A stretch of DNA of 64,000 nucleotides from Acinetobacter guillouiae CIP 63.46 (GTDB taxonomy: Bacteria; Pseudomonadota; Gammaproteobacteria; Pseudomonadales; Moraxellaceae), in assembly GCF_000368145.1 (NCBI RefSeq), contig NZ_KB849283.1, positions 612,324 through 676,323 of the forward strand. The letters are read 5' to 3'. A model generated the notes under the pieces. That model was not told the DNA's origin. It did not search any database and saw only the letters and a program-made list of their open reading frames with translations. Of the stretch, positions 27,187-37,618 are shown piece by piece. The translations under genes and the position numbers were made by a program. The first letter of the stretch is position 1; each line of letters opens with the position of its first letter.

Positions 27187-29409
27187 GTGAAAACGTATCC
27201 ATTTTCTCGTTTACAAAAAGCATTATTGGCAGTTGGTTCATTTTCATGTCTAGGGCTAAGTTCAGCATTGGCACATGCTGATACTGAAAAAGATACACAG
27301 CAACTTAAAACGATTAAAGTAAGCGTTCAAACAGAAGAAACAACACCAACTGCTTATTATCAACCCAAGGTAAATTTATCAGGATTTACTCAGCAAAATC
27401 TTGCTGAGATCCCTGCATCTATCAGTACAGTCACCGCGGAACGTATCGCTGACCAACATGCAAAAACCCTGACGGATGTTGTTAAAAATGATGCAGCAAT
27501 CGGCGATGGTTATGCGCCCATTGGTTATTATCCAAACTTTATTATGCGTGGTTTTGGGTTAAATCTTGGATCAAGTTATTTGCTCAATGGTCATTTGTTG
27601 CGTGGCGAGCAAAACGTGGCACTTGAAAACAAAGCACAAGTTGAAATTCTAAAGGGTATGAGTGCGATTCAAAGTGGGATGTCAACACCTGGTGGTGTCA
27701 TCAATTATGTCACTAAACGTCCAGAAGACATTCGTGCTATTACCGTTGAAGTAGATAGTCATGGTGGCAATCGTGTCGCAACTGACTTGGGTGGCTGGTT
27801 GGGAGAAGAGCAGCAGTTTGGTTATCGACTGAATCTGGCCAAAGAGGAAATTCATCCTTATGTTGAGCATGCAGATGGGCAGCGTTTGTTTGGCGCTTTG
27901 GCGTTAGACTGGAAGATTTCAGATCGCTCAAAATTAGAATTTGATATTGAATCGCAGCGTCAACGTCAGCGCTCAGTCGCAGGTTATCAATTACTGGATG
28001 GTACAACTGTACCGACTGGCGTCAAATGGGATCGTTTACTTGGTTATCAAAGCTGGAGTAAACCAGTGACCAATGAAAGTCTAAATGCTAGCTTAAAATA
28101 TATTTACCAAGTGAATGACAACTGGACAACAAATCTGTCTGCTTCACAAAGCCGTGTCGTGATTGATGATTATTCAGCATTTCCGTGGGGTTGTGGTAGC
28201 AGTATTTGTCAAAAAACGGGTTTAGGTAATACCTTTGACCAAAATGGTAACTATGATATTTATGATTTCCGTAACCCTGATGACAGTTATTTGACCAATC
28301 AATTTAAAGCAGCCCTAAACGGAAAGTTTAGCACAGGGGCTTGGCAACATAAGCTAAGTTTAGAACTGTCACATATAAGCAAACGTCATACACAATATAA
28401 TGCGATCAACGAGCCTATAGTTAAGGATTCTGAATCTACAGGAAATATTTATAATGATCCTATAAGCTATATACCAACTGAGAAAACATTAGGTAAACGT
28501 TATAAATCATTAGACAGTCAACAAACTGCTTTGAACTTACTTGACCAAATTGACTTTAACACTGAATGGTCAGTTTTGTTGGGCGGTAAACTGATGCATT
28601 TAAATGAAAATGCCTATGATGTGGATGCAAACAACATCCGAGAGACCAATTTTAATCGTTTCTTGCCACAGTTTGCGTTGATGTATCAACCTTGGGAACA
28701 CACCCATCTCTATGCATCTTATGCCAAAGGTTTAAGTGATGGTGGACAAGCCCCTTGGTTTGCTACTGGTATTCCTGATCAAGGTATTGAAGGGAATGCT
28801 TTCAAAACTTTAGCACCGATAAACTCAACTCAGTATGAATTGGGGATTAAGCAGCAGTGGCAAACATTACTGTTTACCGCAGCATTGTTTGATTTAACCC
28901 AAGACAATCAATACACCAACGCAGACAATTACTTTGTCACGGATGGTAAGCAACATAACCTTGGCTTAGAATTGGGCTTACAGGGACGCTTAGGGCAAAA
29001 TCTAGATATGGCTTCTTCTTTAGCTTTAACTCGTTCACGTTTAAAAGAAATACAAGTGGCTGATTATCAAGGTCATCAAACTCAAAATGTACCTAGTGTC
29101 CGTTTTGCCAGTCATCTGTCTTATCGAGTACCACAAGTAGATGGCTTACGTTTATTGGCTGGCATGCAGTACAGCAGCAGTAAATATGCCAATAAAACGG
29201 GTACAGTAAAAGTATCAGGCTATAGCGTGTTTGATGTAGGTACAGCTTATAACTTCCGTGCTTATGGTTATGACAATACACTTCGATTTAATGTTGATAA
29301 CGTGTTTAATAAAAAATACTGGCGAGATGCGGGGAGTTTCTTAGGCGATGACTATTTATTTCTTGGCGCACCACGTACAGCACAACTCTCGTGGACTGTG
29401 GGTTTTTAA
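27187..29409 (+). CDS. TonB-dependent siderophore-type outer-membrane receptor
   Basis: 740 residues, starting with GTG at 27187; an in-frame TAG at 27175 rules out an upstream start. A signal peptide (ending near ALAHA) is followed by a short TonB-box-like region, the plug domain (NFIMRGFGLNLGSSYLLNG, VEILKGMSAIQSG, PGGVINYVTKRP) and a 22-strand barrel ending in LSWTVGF with C-terminal Phe. It probably imports a ferric siderophore. I see no good Fur box upstream, which is unusual for this family. It appears intact, unlike the receptor at 54231-56432. Confidence 0.9.
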   Translation: MKTYPFSRLQKALLAVGSFSCLGLSSALAHADTEKDTQQLKTIKVSVQTEETTPTAYYQPKVNLSGFTQQNLAEIPASISTVTAERIADQHAKTLTDVVKNDAAIGDGYAPIGYYPNFIMRGFGLNLGSSYLLNGHLLRGEQNVALENKAQVEILKGMSAIQSGMSTPGGVINYVTKRPEDIRAITVEVDSHGGNRVATDLGGWLGEEQQFGYRLNLAKEEIHPYVEHADGQRLFGALALDWKISDRSKLEFDIESQRQRQRSVAGYQLLDGTTVPTGVKWDRLLGYQSWSKPVTNESLNASLKYIYQVNDNWTTNLSASQSRVVIDDYSAFPWGCGSSICQKTGLGNTFDQNGNYDIYDFRNPDDSYLTNQFKAALNGKFSTGAWQHKLSLELSHISKRHTQYNAINEPIVKDSESTGNIYNDPISYIPTEKTLGKRYKSLDSQQTALNLLDQIDFNTEWSVLLGGKLMHLNENAYDVDANNIRETNFNRFLPQFALMYQPWEHTHLYASYAKGLSDGGQAPWFATGIPDQGIEGNAFKTLAPINSTQYELGIKQQWQTLLFTAALFDLTQDNQYTNADNYFVTDGKQHNLGLELGLQGRLGQNLDMASSLALTRSRLKEIQVADYQGHQTQNVPSVRFASHLSYRVPQVDGLRLLAGMQYSSSKYANKTGTVKVSGYSVFDVGTAYNFRAYGYDNTLRFNVDNVFNKKYWRDAGSFLGDDYLFLGAPRTAQLSWTVGF

Positions 29410-29464
29410 AGTAACTTGCTGAGCCTATTGGTAATTTAAATTGAGATGTAGACTAAGTTAATAT

Positions 29465-29499
29465 TTGACGGTTAGATAATTTAATTAACGAACCGTCAA
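29465..29499 (+). terminator. Possible terminator after the TonB receptor gene
   Basis: Inverted repeat TTGACGGTT / AACCGTCAA with a 17-base loop; a T-run begins about 10 bases later. It is weaker than the other terminators in the window. Confidence 0.35.
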
Positions 29500-29577
29500 T
29501 AGCATCTCATTTTTTATTAGCGTAGAAGTTACCCATGTTGTTATAATAGAGGGGCAGTTTTATTAAGGAACTTTGTG

Positions 29578-29832
29578 ATGCTGAATGTGAATGAAATTCC
29601 ACATAAAGGGTTGAAAAGATATATAGCGAAACTCGCACGTCAAAACCATATAAGTTATATCAATACTGGAAGTAGTCTATTGGCTCAAACGATTACACGT
29701 TTAGCTGATGATGATGTTAAACCAGACGAAACTGAAAAATTAGTAATTGCTTTACGTCGAGCAAATGTGATCGATGGTTCACAAATGTTGATTTTGCTTG
29801 GCCGTTATTTTGATGAAACTCAACATGTTTGA
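29578..29832 (+). CDS. Small conserved hypothetical protein (84 aa)
   Basis: The start is the ATG at 29578, seven bases after AAGGAA; a GTG at 29575 is too close. A TATAAT box lies at 29542-29547. The basic N-terminal half (HKGLKRYIAKLARQNHISY) and acidic middle (ADDDVKPDETEKL) suggest a small helical protein. I do not recognise the family. It stands alone after the TonB gene. Confidence 0.65.
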   Translation: MLNVNEIPHKGLKRYIAKLARQNHISYINTGSSLLAQTITRLADDDVKPDETEKLVIALRRANVIDGSQMLILLGRYFDETQHV

Positions 29833-30325
29833 TCCCTTTAATGATTTTGAGACAAATGGTTATTTACGCAATTTCAGAAAAGATAAAAATTTAGAAATTG
29901 TATTTTAAAAGCCAAAATCTAAAAAGTGATCTCAATAAGAAAAAATAGTGTTGTATAGACAAGGTTCTTAAATGTTTTATTTAAATCTTAAATAAATTTA
30001 TGCAACTAAGCGTGATATTTAAAATATCCTTCAAGAAATAAAATACTAATTTAGCTATATCAATATCTTAAGCTTCTTTCATAAGACCTTTTTAAAGCTA
30101 TAAATCAACATAAAATTCCCCTCATCCTAGCCTTCTCCCAAAGGGAGAAGGGATTTTCAATCGAAATATGATTCACGCTACATGATCACTTTTTCATTTA
30201 TGAAAGAGATTTATTTAAATAAATATCAAAAAAATAGATAGTATATACCTAAAATTATAAATTGGATTTATTCTAAAAAATAACCAATTATAGAATTCTA
30301 AGCAATTTAGTAAGGAATGCTAAAA
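29833..30325. other. Intergenic region with a short dispersed-type hairpin
   Basis: No coding frame is supported in this stretch. Its only distinct structure is the repeat-like hairpin at 30131-30151; the rest is AT-rich. Confidence 0.5.
30131..30151. repeat. CCTTCTCCC/GGGAGAAGG palindromic repeat element
   Basis: A perfect 9-bp inverted repeat with an AAA loop, in the context CTCATCCTAG-CCTTCTCCC. It looks like the short palindromic repeats scattered between genes in Acinetobacter and related genomes. The rest of the window holds no second copy that I noticed. Confidence 0.5.
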
Positions 30326-31612
30326 ATGGACAAAAAAATTAGAGTTGCTGTGATTGGTGGTGGTATTGCGGGCTTAGCACTCACGACTCAATTGGTCAAA
30401 AATAAACATTTAGATGTACATCTCTTTGAGTCTGCATCACAGTTTTCTGAAATTGGTGCAGGGATTTCGTTTGGTGCGAATGCAGTTAAAGCCATTCAAT
30501 TATTAGGTCTAAGCCAAGAGTATGAATCTATCGCAGATCAGGTAAAGGCACCATACACCGATATTTGGTTTCAATGGCGTAATGGTTATACCGATGAGTA
30601 TCTATCTGCATCGATTGCACCACAAGTCGGGCAGTCTTCGGTACATCGTGCAGATTTTCTCGATCGTTTAATTCCGTTGGTGCCTTTAACAAATGTACAT
30701 TTTAATAAACGCGTACAAGAAATTGAGGCAGATGAAGAACAAGCGACAATTCACTTTATAGATGGTCATCATATTACATTTGATTATGTGATTGGTTGTG
30801 ATGGAATTCGTTCAGTTGTTCGAAACCATGTGCTTGACTCTAATCAATTAGCGCGTGTTGAACCTCAGTTTTCAGGGACGTGGGCATATCGTGGAATTAT
30901 TCAATTTCAAGATTTTAAACAAACGATTGCAAAACTGGGAAATGACGCAGAAATTGCCGATGTACCACAAATGCTTTTAGGGAAAGATAAACATATCTTA
31001 ACTTTCCCAATCCGTCAGGGTAAAGAAATTAACATTGTCGCATTTAAGTCAGATCGCACTCAAACTGTATTAGCAGAGAATACACCATGGACATCACCTG
31101 TTTCAAAACAAACGATGCTGGCTGATTTTGCAGACTGGAGCGAGAGTTGTAAGGCATTATTGGATCTGATCGACTCACCAACAATTTGGGCATTACATGA
31201 AATTCAACCTTTAGAAAGCTATAAAAACAAAAGCAATAATGTGATTTTGATTGGCGATGCTGCTCATGCCATGTTACCGCATCAAGGTGCTGGTGCCGGA
31301 CAAGGTTTAGAGGATGCTTTGATTTTAGCTAAATTATTAGAAAACCCTGAGCTGACATCTGAATCTATCAAAGCTGTATCAGAAATCTATGAGCAAGTTC
31401 GATTAGCGCGTGCCGTAAAAGTTCAAAATACCTCGCGTGAATCAGGTGAAATCTATGAGCTATATTCATCGAAATATCCTGATTTTGAATCAATAGGCCA
31501 ACATTTGGCACAGCGTTTTGACTGGTTGTGGCAGCATTCGCTTGAAGATGATATTCAGACAGCTAAAGCAGCATTAGCAAAACAACTACAGCACACTGAA
31601 ATGACGACTTAA
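30326..31612 (+). CDS. FAD-dependent monooxygenase, salicylate hydroxylase-like
   Basis: About 428 residues from the ATG at 30326, nine bases after AAGGA; the ATG at 30317 abuts that site. The FAD fold begins VAVIGGGIAGLALTTQL, has the DG motif GCDGIRSVVRNHV near residue 165, and the GD motif LIGDAAHAMLPHQGAGAGQGLEDA. Length and sequence resemble salicylate 1-monooxygenases (NahG/SalA), which turn salicylate into catechol. A related hydroxybenzoate hydroxylase is possible. It is followed by an aromatic-acid-type transporter and a LysR regulator. Confidence 0.85.
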   Translation: MDKKIRVAVIGGGIAGLALTTQLVKNKHLDVHLFESASQFSEIGAGISFGANAVKAIQLLGLSQEYESIADQVKAPYTDIWFQWRNGYTDEYLSASIAPQVGQSSVHRADFLDRLIPLVPLTNVHFNKRVQEIEADEEQATIHFIDGHHITFDYVIGCDGIRSVVRNHVLDSNQLARVEPQFSGTWAYRGIIQFQDFKQTIAKLGNDAEIADVPQMLLGKDKHILTFPIRQGKEINIVAFKSDRTQTVLAENTPWTSPVSKQTMLADFADWSESCKALLDLIDSPTIWALHEIQPLESYKNKSNNVILIGDAAHAMLPHQGAGAGQGLEDALILAKLLENPELTSESIKAVSEIYEQVRLARAVKVQNTSRESGEIYELYSSKYPDFESIGQHLAQRFDWLWQHSLEDDIQTAKAALAKQLQHTEMTT

Positions 31613-31657
31613 ACAACAAAGATTACAAACAGGACAATATGACCAGGGAGGTCTATT

Positions 31658-33010
31658 ATGCAATTCATAAATGCAAATGAAATTATTGATCATGCTAAAT
31701 TAAAAGCCATTCATTGGCGGGTGATTCTACTCAGTGCATTGATTATTATCTTTGATGGTTATGATCTAGTGATTTATGGTGTTGCTTTACCCAAGTTGAT
31801 GGCAGAATGGAAAATTGACAGCATTACGGCTGGATTTCTGGGCAGTGTCGCCTTATTTGGGATGATGTTTGGTGCGATTATTTTCGGTAGCCTGAGTGAT
31901 AAATTAGAAAGCTATGGATTTAGCCGCAAAAAATTAATTATTTTATGTATCTGTTTATTCAGTGGTTTTACTTTACTTTGTGGTTATGCCAATAATCCAC
32001 AAAGTTTTGCAATCTTTCGGTTTTTGGCTGGTTTGGGTTTAGGCGGGGTCATGCCAAATGTAATCGCCTTGATGACGGAATATGCACCTAAAAAACTACG
32101 CTCAACTTTGGTTTCCTTAATGTTTAGTGGTTATGCAGTTGGTGGGATGTGTTCAGCTTTATTAGGAATGTGGTTAGTTCCGCAATTTGGTTGGAAAATT
32201 ATGTTTATTCTAGGAGGCACACCACTTTTACTCATTCCCATAATCTGGAAGCTGTTACCAGAATCGATTGATTATTTGGTGCGCCGTGATAAAACCGACA
32301 AAGCCATTGAGATCCTTAAACAAATTGACGGCAATATTACCTATACGTCTCAGACTCAAATTGGTCTTCATCAAGACAATCAATCTAGCTCTAAAACCCC
32401 GATCAAGGATTTATTTGCAGAAAATCGTGGGATGGTAACACTCTTATTCTGGGGCAGCGTATTTATGGCGCTTGTACTGGTCTATGCTTTAGGCAATTGG
32501 TTACCTAAATTAATGGTAGAAGCAGGCTATGATTTATCGACCAGTTTGGTTTTTCTATTGGCTTTAAATATTGGGGGAATGCTTGGCGCAATTTGTGGTG
32601 GCTACTTAGCGGATCGTTTTAATCTTGCAAAGGTATTATGTTCACTGTTTTTAAGTGGCGCGATCGCATTAATCTTACTCAGTTATAATTTACCAACAGT
32701 CATTCTTTATTTTTGTATTGGGGTTGCAGGTGCTGCATCAATTGGTGGGCAAATCTTATTATTGGCGTATATGTCTCAATTTTATTCATCCAATATTCGT
32801 GCAACAGGCTTAGGAATGGCTTTAGGTGTGGGGCGCTTAGGCGCAATTTTAGGGCCAATCTTATGTGGCTGGCTGTTAAGCTTAAGTCTGCCCATTAATT
32901 ATAATTTTATCGCATTATCAATCCCTTGTATTATTGCGGTAATAAGTGTTTCAATGATTCACTTACAGTTGATAAAAACAAAATTGGCGGTGAAAGCGGT
33001 ACAAATCTAA
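31658..33010 (+). CDS. MFS transporter of the aromatic acid:H+ symporter type
   Basis: 450 residues with 12 predicted membrane helices. IIIFDGYDLVIYGVALPKL in helix 1 is the AAHS signature (DGxDxxxxG). The loop 2-3 motif GSLSDKLE and the central hydrophilic loop are also typical. It probably takes up salicylate or a similar acid for the hydroxylase encoded 45 bases upstream. A strong GGGAGG ribosome site precedes the ATG. Confidence 0.9.
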   Translation: MQFINANEIIDHAKLKAIHWRVILLSALIIIFDGYDLVIYGVALPKLMAEWKIDSITAGFLGSVALFGMMFGAIIFGSLSDKLESYGFSRKKLIILCICLFSGFTLLCGYANNPQSFAIFRFLAGLGLGGVMPNVIALMTEYAPKKLRSTLVSLMFSGYAVGGMCSALLGMWLVPQFGWKIMFILGGTPLLLIPIIWKLLPESIDYLVRRDKTDKAIEILKQIDGNITYTSQTQIGLHQDNQSSSKTPIKDLFAENRGMVTLLFWGSVFMALVLVYALGNWLPKLMVEAGYDLSTSLVFLLALNIGGMLGAICGGYLADRFNLAKVLCSLFLSGAIALILLSYNLPTVILYFCIGVAGAASIGGQILLLAYMSQFYSSNIRATGLGMALGVGRLGAILGPILCGWLLSLSLPINYNFIALSIPCIIAVISVSMIHLQLIKTKLAVKAVQI

Positions 33011-33058
33011 AAGTAGAGCAGGGAGGTCTACCTCCCTCATTCAATAGAGATATTACAA

Positions 33059-33952
33059 TTGATTGATCTAAGTCTTATTAAAGTTTTTATTATCGTTTTT
33101 GAAACTAAAAATATTAGTCATGCAGCTGAGCGCCTCAATTTAAGCCAACCTTCTGTCACCTATAATCTAAATCGCCTACGTAAATTTTTAAATGACCCTT
33201 TATTTGAACGAGACAAATTTGGAGTCAAACCGACCAAGTTGGCACAAAGTTTATACCCAAGCTTTAGGCAAGCAATTACCGATATTGAAATGGCAATTAC
33301 AGCGTCTAAATACTTTGACCCAAAAACGTCAACTCGGATATTTCGTTTAGGCTTATCTGATTTGGGTGAAATATGTTTACTACCTTCTTTAATTCAATAC
33401 CTTTCTAAAGAAGCACCATTTATTAAGGTGGAAATTGAAGAAATTCAATCGCATAAAGTAGAAGACTGGCTGACTGAAGGCTTTTTAGATGTTGCTGTAT
33501 TCAATAGTAGTTATACCGTTATGCCTAAAATTGAATCACGTAATTTATTTGAAGAACGCTATATGTGCATTGCGCATAAGTACCATCCACGTATAAGAGA
33601 TACACTGAGTTTAGAACAATATTTTCAAGAAAATCATGCTGCTATTAAATCTTCAACAGGTCATATTGAAATTGATCAAAGGCTGAAAGAATTGGGCTTA
33701 AAAAGAAAAATCATGCTTGAGCTTCCTCATTTTAGTGTTTTACAAGATGTTGTGACCAGTTCTGAATTATTAGTGACTTTGCCTTCAAGGGCAGCAAAAG
33801 TATATGCGCGTAATGGTGATGTCAATATTTTTGAATTACCATTTTCAGTTAAACCGTTTAATGTAAGTGCCAATTGGTATAACCATCGAGATGACATAGA
33901 AGCCAGAACATGGTTTATCCAAACACTACAAGAACTTTTCCAATCGCTTTAA
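33059..33952 (+). CDS. LysR-family regulator of the salicylate-type locus
   Basis: 297 residues starting with TTG at 33059, the only start that fits the family opening (MIDLSLIKVFIIVFETKNIS). The HTH is AAERLNLSQPSVTYNLNRLRKF. A GGGAGG-TCTA-CCTCCC hairpin (33021-33036) lies in the short gap after the transporter gene. It resembles NahR/SalR-like activators, and probably responds to the monooxygenase substrate. Confidence 0.87.
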   Translation: MIDLSLIKVFIIVFETKNISHAAERLNLSQPSVTYNLNRLRKFLNDPLFERDKFGVKPTKLAQSLYPSFRQAITDIEMAITASKYFDPKTSTRIFRLGLSDLGEICLLPSLIQYLSKEAPFIKVEIEEIQSHKVEDWLTEGFLDVAVFNSSYTVMPKIESRNLFEERYMCIAHKYHPRIRDTLSLEQYFQENHAAIKSSTGHIEIDQRLKELGLKRKIMLELPHFSVLQDVVTSSELLVTLPSRAAKVYARNGDVNIFELPFSVKPFNVSANWYNHRDDIEARTWFIQTLQELFQSL

Positions 33953-34154
33953 CGCCGTATTTTTATTTGCAATGTATTAAAAAAACAGTGAATAGAGCCA
34001 TAACTTATCTGAACTGCTCTTTATTTGAATGAGAATTTCAAGTAATCAGCATTAAGAATTAAAAATCTATTTATCTTGTCAAAAATAGAATATCATTCCA
34101 ACCATAGATAAATCAGTGACTTATTTTTTTAATTTCTTATATAAAGTGAACTGC

Positions 34155-34625
34155 ATGAAATTACAGCTAGATAAATACGATCGTGGCATTTTGGAACTAT
34201 TACAAAAAGATTGTACCTGGGCGATTGGCGATATTGCAGATCGTATTGGATTAAGTAATACAGCATGTTGGCGACGCATTCATAAAATGGAAGAAGAAGG
34301 CATCATTCGCGCTAAAGTTGCTTTATTAGATCGTAAAAAACTAAATATCAATGTGATTGTCATGGTTTTTATTAAAACAGCACAACATAATGCAGAATGG
34401 ATTGAAAAATTTCACAATCATATCCATACAATCGATGAAGTTATAGAAGTGTATCGAATGGCTGGAGAGACTGATTATTTGTTAAAAGTCGCTGTACCCG
34501 ATGTGCTTGAGTATGACAAAGTCTATAAAAAAATAATTCAAATTTCTGGTCTTACTGATGTGAGCTCCAGTTTTGCGATGGAACAAATTAAATATACGAC
34601 CGAATTACCTTTAAATTTTCTTTGA
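34155..34625 (+). CDS. Lrp/AsnC-family regulator
   Basis: 156 residues from the ATG at 34155 (MKLQLDKYDRGILELLQKD), the usual Lrp start; an upstream GTG at 34116 adds an unlikely 13-residue tail. The HTH spans DIADRIGLSNTACWRRIHKMEEEG. The C-terminal RAM domain (VYRMAGETDYLLKVAVPDV) binds small effectors such as amino acids. No obvious target gene is adjacent on the same strand. Confidence 0.88.
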   Translation: MKLQLDKYDRGILELLQKDCTWAIGDIADRIGLSNTACWRRIHKMEEEGIIRAKVALLDRKKLNINVIVMVFIKTAQHNAEWIEKFHNHIHTIDEVIEVYRMAGETDYLLKVAVPDVLEYDKVYKKIIQISGLTDVSSSFAMEQIKYTTELPLNFL

Positions 34626-34646
34626 TCGTTGATGCTTTTTTCATAA

Positions 34647-34671
34647 AAATCAGAGCGAATGTCTCTGATTT
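34647..34671 (-). terminator. Terminator for the minus-strand LuxR regulator gene
   Basis: AAATCAGAG and CTCTGATTT form a 9-bp stem with a 7-base loop. The T-tract follows on the minus strand, which fits termination of the regulator gene rather than the Lrp gene. Confidence 0.7.
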
Positions 34672-34735
34672 AGGCTATTAGAAAATATATTGGTGGGCAC
34701 ATTCATACGCCGTTAATAGTTTAGCCTATTGATCA

Positions 34736-37365
34736 CTATAACCATCCATTCTTCCTCGCTATGGCAACAGCTTCTGTACGAGAATGTGCATCCAGTTTAG
34801 AGTGTATACGTCTAAGATGGGCCTTAACCGTTGTCACTGCTAAAAAAATTTTATCTGCAATTTCTTGATTACGTAATCCTTCAGCGGCATGACTTAAAAT
34901 TTCTAATTCTCGTTTACTTAAAGCATCATAAGATACATTCTTTATATTTGGGTGTACGTCTTTGATTTTAGAATGATCAACTAGCGAAATTAACAGTTCT
35001 AAAATTTTACGAGTATTTGAATCTAGGTGAAATGATTCACTATAATTTTCATAAAAAGCATAAATTAATTTATGCATAATAGGGCCTTCGTCTAAAAAGC
35101 TTCTAAGGTACTTTTCATTACCAATATCTAATAGGATGCTTGTAAAACAATCAAAGGCTTGTTCCTGATTATTTTCGCTAAAATAAAGAGTAGAAAGTAT
35201 CATTTTTAATTTAATTGCACGTCTTTCATGAAGTAAATTTTGTGCATGTTTAATTGGGTCTTGAATTTTTTCCTCATGCTTTTTTCCATCATTATTACTT
35301 ATATCAATTCGCCATATAAGCATTTGGGGAATATCGAGATATTGAGCTGGCATATAAAAATGATCTAGTGTACGCCAAACATCCAAATCAATGATTTCAT
35401 TTAAAATTTTACGAGCAAGATAATAATCTTTATTCAGCCAATGTATTCTTGCTTGTTCAAGGAGCGCATTGGCTTTAACACGGGTAAAGTTAAAATCTGC
35501 TCCAATATATTCAAGTTCTTTAAGACAACATAATGCTGCAGTTTTATCATGATTTAACCTGTATTCAATTTTAGCAAATAGACTATAGGCAGATATTAAT
35601 GAATCTATATGACCATTTTGACGTGCATAAGGGAGACAATTTTTGATTAAACTAAATGATTCCTCTAACTGATTTCTTTCATATAAAATTTCAGCTAAAG
35701 GAACTCCAATTATTGCATGACCACCAGATACACTATTCTGATGTTCTCGCCAGCTACAATTATAATTTGTATACCATCTAATATAAGCTTGATTTAAATG
35801 ACCCTGTTGTAACTCTATACAACCTTCATTGTACTCATAAAGCGTTTGTACAAAAGTATTTCGATTATATCGAGAATTATTGATAACTTTGTGAATTAGT
35901 TTTCGAGCATAATCAATTTTGTTATATGCAATTAAGTAATGGGAATAAATTGAAATAAAAAAGTTATTCAACAAGTTATCAGATTCATTTTGTTTATTAT
36001 AAAGTTCTTCACAGGCAGCAAAACTTTCTGCTATACGATCTGTCATTGAGAGCCATAAGCAATCTAATATTTTAGTTTCAATATAAGACAGCAATTTTTG
36101 CCTTTTCATTTTCTCGATGACATATTTAGCTCCATCATAACGGCGGTTTAAAATTAAAGCTAATGTATATGCTGTTTGTAAGTGTTGCAAATTTTCAAAA
36201 ATATGAGCTGGTATTTGATCCAAACAGCGTAATAAAAATCGCACTCTACCTTTTTCTAATAATGCTTGGCCATGTAGAGTCAAAAGTTCGACGCACTTGT
36301 CAAACTCTTTTGCAAGCAAATAGTGCTCAATGGCTTCAATAGGTTGATTTAAATAAAGTAGACGTTTTGCAGCACGTAAATGCTGTGATCTAAATTTTTC
36401 TGGGTATATACTTTTAAACTGATTACGTAAATAACTTAAGAATAAACTATGGAAACGATATTTTCACCTTGCTGATCCATAGGGATAAGGAAAAGATTTT
36501 TTTGTTCTAACTGTTTGAGTAAATGGGCACTATTATTTGTTTTGAGCAACCAATCACAATCAGCAACAGAAAATTGCGAGTAGACACTACAATTCAATAA
36601 AAAATCCTGAAGATTATTGGGTAATTGATTTAAGATTTCTTCACTTAAAAAATGATTAAGTTCAGTATGGTTAATTGAAAACTTTTGAATTTGTGTACAT
36701 AGAGAATGTCTTGAAGTTAAAGTTAAACCAAATTGTTGAATCGCAACAATCCAACCTCCTGTTTTTTTAAGTAACAGGTTAATTTCATTTGGATTGAGCT
36801 GAAAGCCATAATCATTTAGAGCAAGCTTATTTATCTCATCTGCATTGAAACTGAGTGCTTCTTGATTAATTTCTAAAATTTGACAACGAATGCGTAATGA
36901 GGCAATTTTTAATGGCAGTAACTGTCGAGAACCGATGACTATTTGGCTATGTGAAGGTAAATAATCTATGATCTGCTGTAAAAACTTGAGCGTTGATTCA
37001 TCATAAATATGTTCTACTTGATCTAAGAATATTGTAAAGGGATTTGAATACTGAGTAATATTTTCAAGAAAATTATTATTAAATGGTTGATTCGTCGTTT
37101 TAAACCAAATATATGATAAATGTTGAATAAAACGAGTGAAGTCATTGTCTGCATTATCAAGCGTCATCCAAATGACTTTACGATATTTCTTTTGTTGAAG
37201 ATAAAGTTGATTTAAAAATGTAGTTTTACCAAATCCAGCAGGAGCTATCACAGAAATCAATTTAACCTTCGTATATTGGTCTAAATGATTAAATATAAGA
37301 GTACGTTCAATCTGCGGTTTTATTGATACTGGTGGATTGAGCTTTGTTGTTAAAATATTGTTCAT
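34736..37365 (-). pseudogene. MalT/AlkS-type LuxR regulator split by a one-base deletion
   Basis: Two open pieces, 37365-36436 and the frame ending at 34736, are one gene in different frames. The N-terminal piece (309 residues) has an APAGFGKTTFL Walker A loop and FTIFLDQVEHIYD Walker B. It breaks off near GENIV with a stop at 36438. In the next frame the sequence reads RFHSLFLSYLRNQF immediately after, as in MalT proteins. Adding one base near 36456-36463 restores 876 codons, ending in a LuxR HTH (LSKRELEILSHAAEGLRNQEIAD, VTTVKAHLRRI). It is adjacent to the rubredoxin/hydroxylase genes, so it probably regulated them. A sequencing error is possible. Confidence 0.85.
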
Positions 37366-37455
37366 TTTCTCACTCCTTGAAAAAATAAATCTTTAGAAAA
37401 CTTTAAAGTGAGGCAAAGATCACGTCATTACAGATTGATTGCCTCGAAATAAGTT

Positions 37456-37617
37456 TTAATATATTTCCTCAAAATCTTCTTTAGTTGCGCCACAATCTGG
37501 ACACATCCAATCATCTGAAAATTGATCCAGAGATGTTCCCGGTGCTATTCCATCTTCAGGAATTCCAACTTTTTCATCATAAATAAACGAACAATATCGA
37601 CATTGCCATTTTTTCAT
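37456..37617 (-). CDS. Rubredoxin (53 aa)
   Basis: A complete 53-residue rubredoxin: MKKWQCRYCSFIYDEKVG with the first CxxC pair, and DDWMCPDCGATKEDF with the second. The four cysteines would hold one iron. The ATG is at 37617, 1 base after the stop of the hydroxylase/desaturase gene, so it is co-transcribed with it. It likely carries electrons from the FAD reductase at 44987 to that membrane enzyme. Confidence 0.95.
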   Translation of the reverse strand: MKKWQCRYCSFIYDEKVGIPEDGIAPGTSLDQFSDDWMCPDCGATKEDFEEIY

Positions 37618-37618
37618 C

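Noticed and set aside
33021-33036. GGGAGG/CCTCCC hairpin before the LysR gene, considered as a terminator
   Set aside because: No T-tract and very short; also the GGGAGGTCTA string matches the transporter's ribosome site, so it may be chance.
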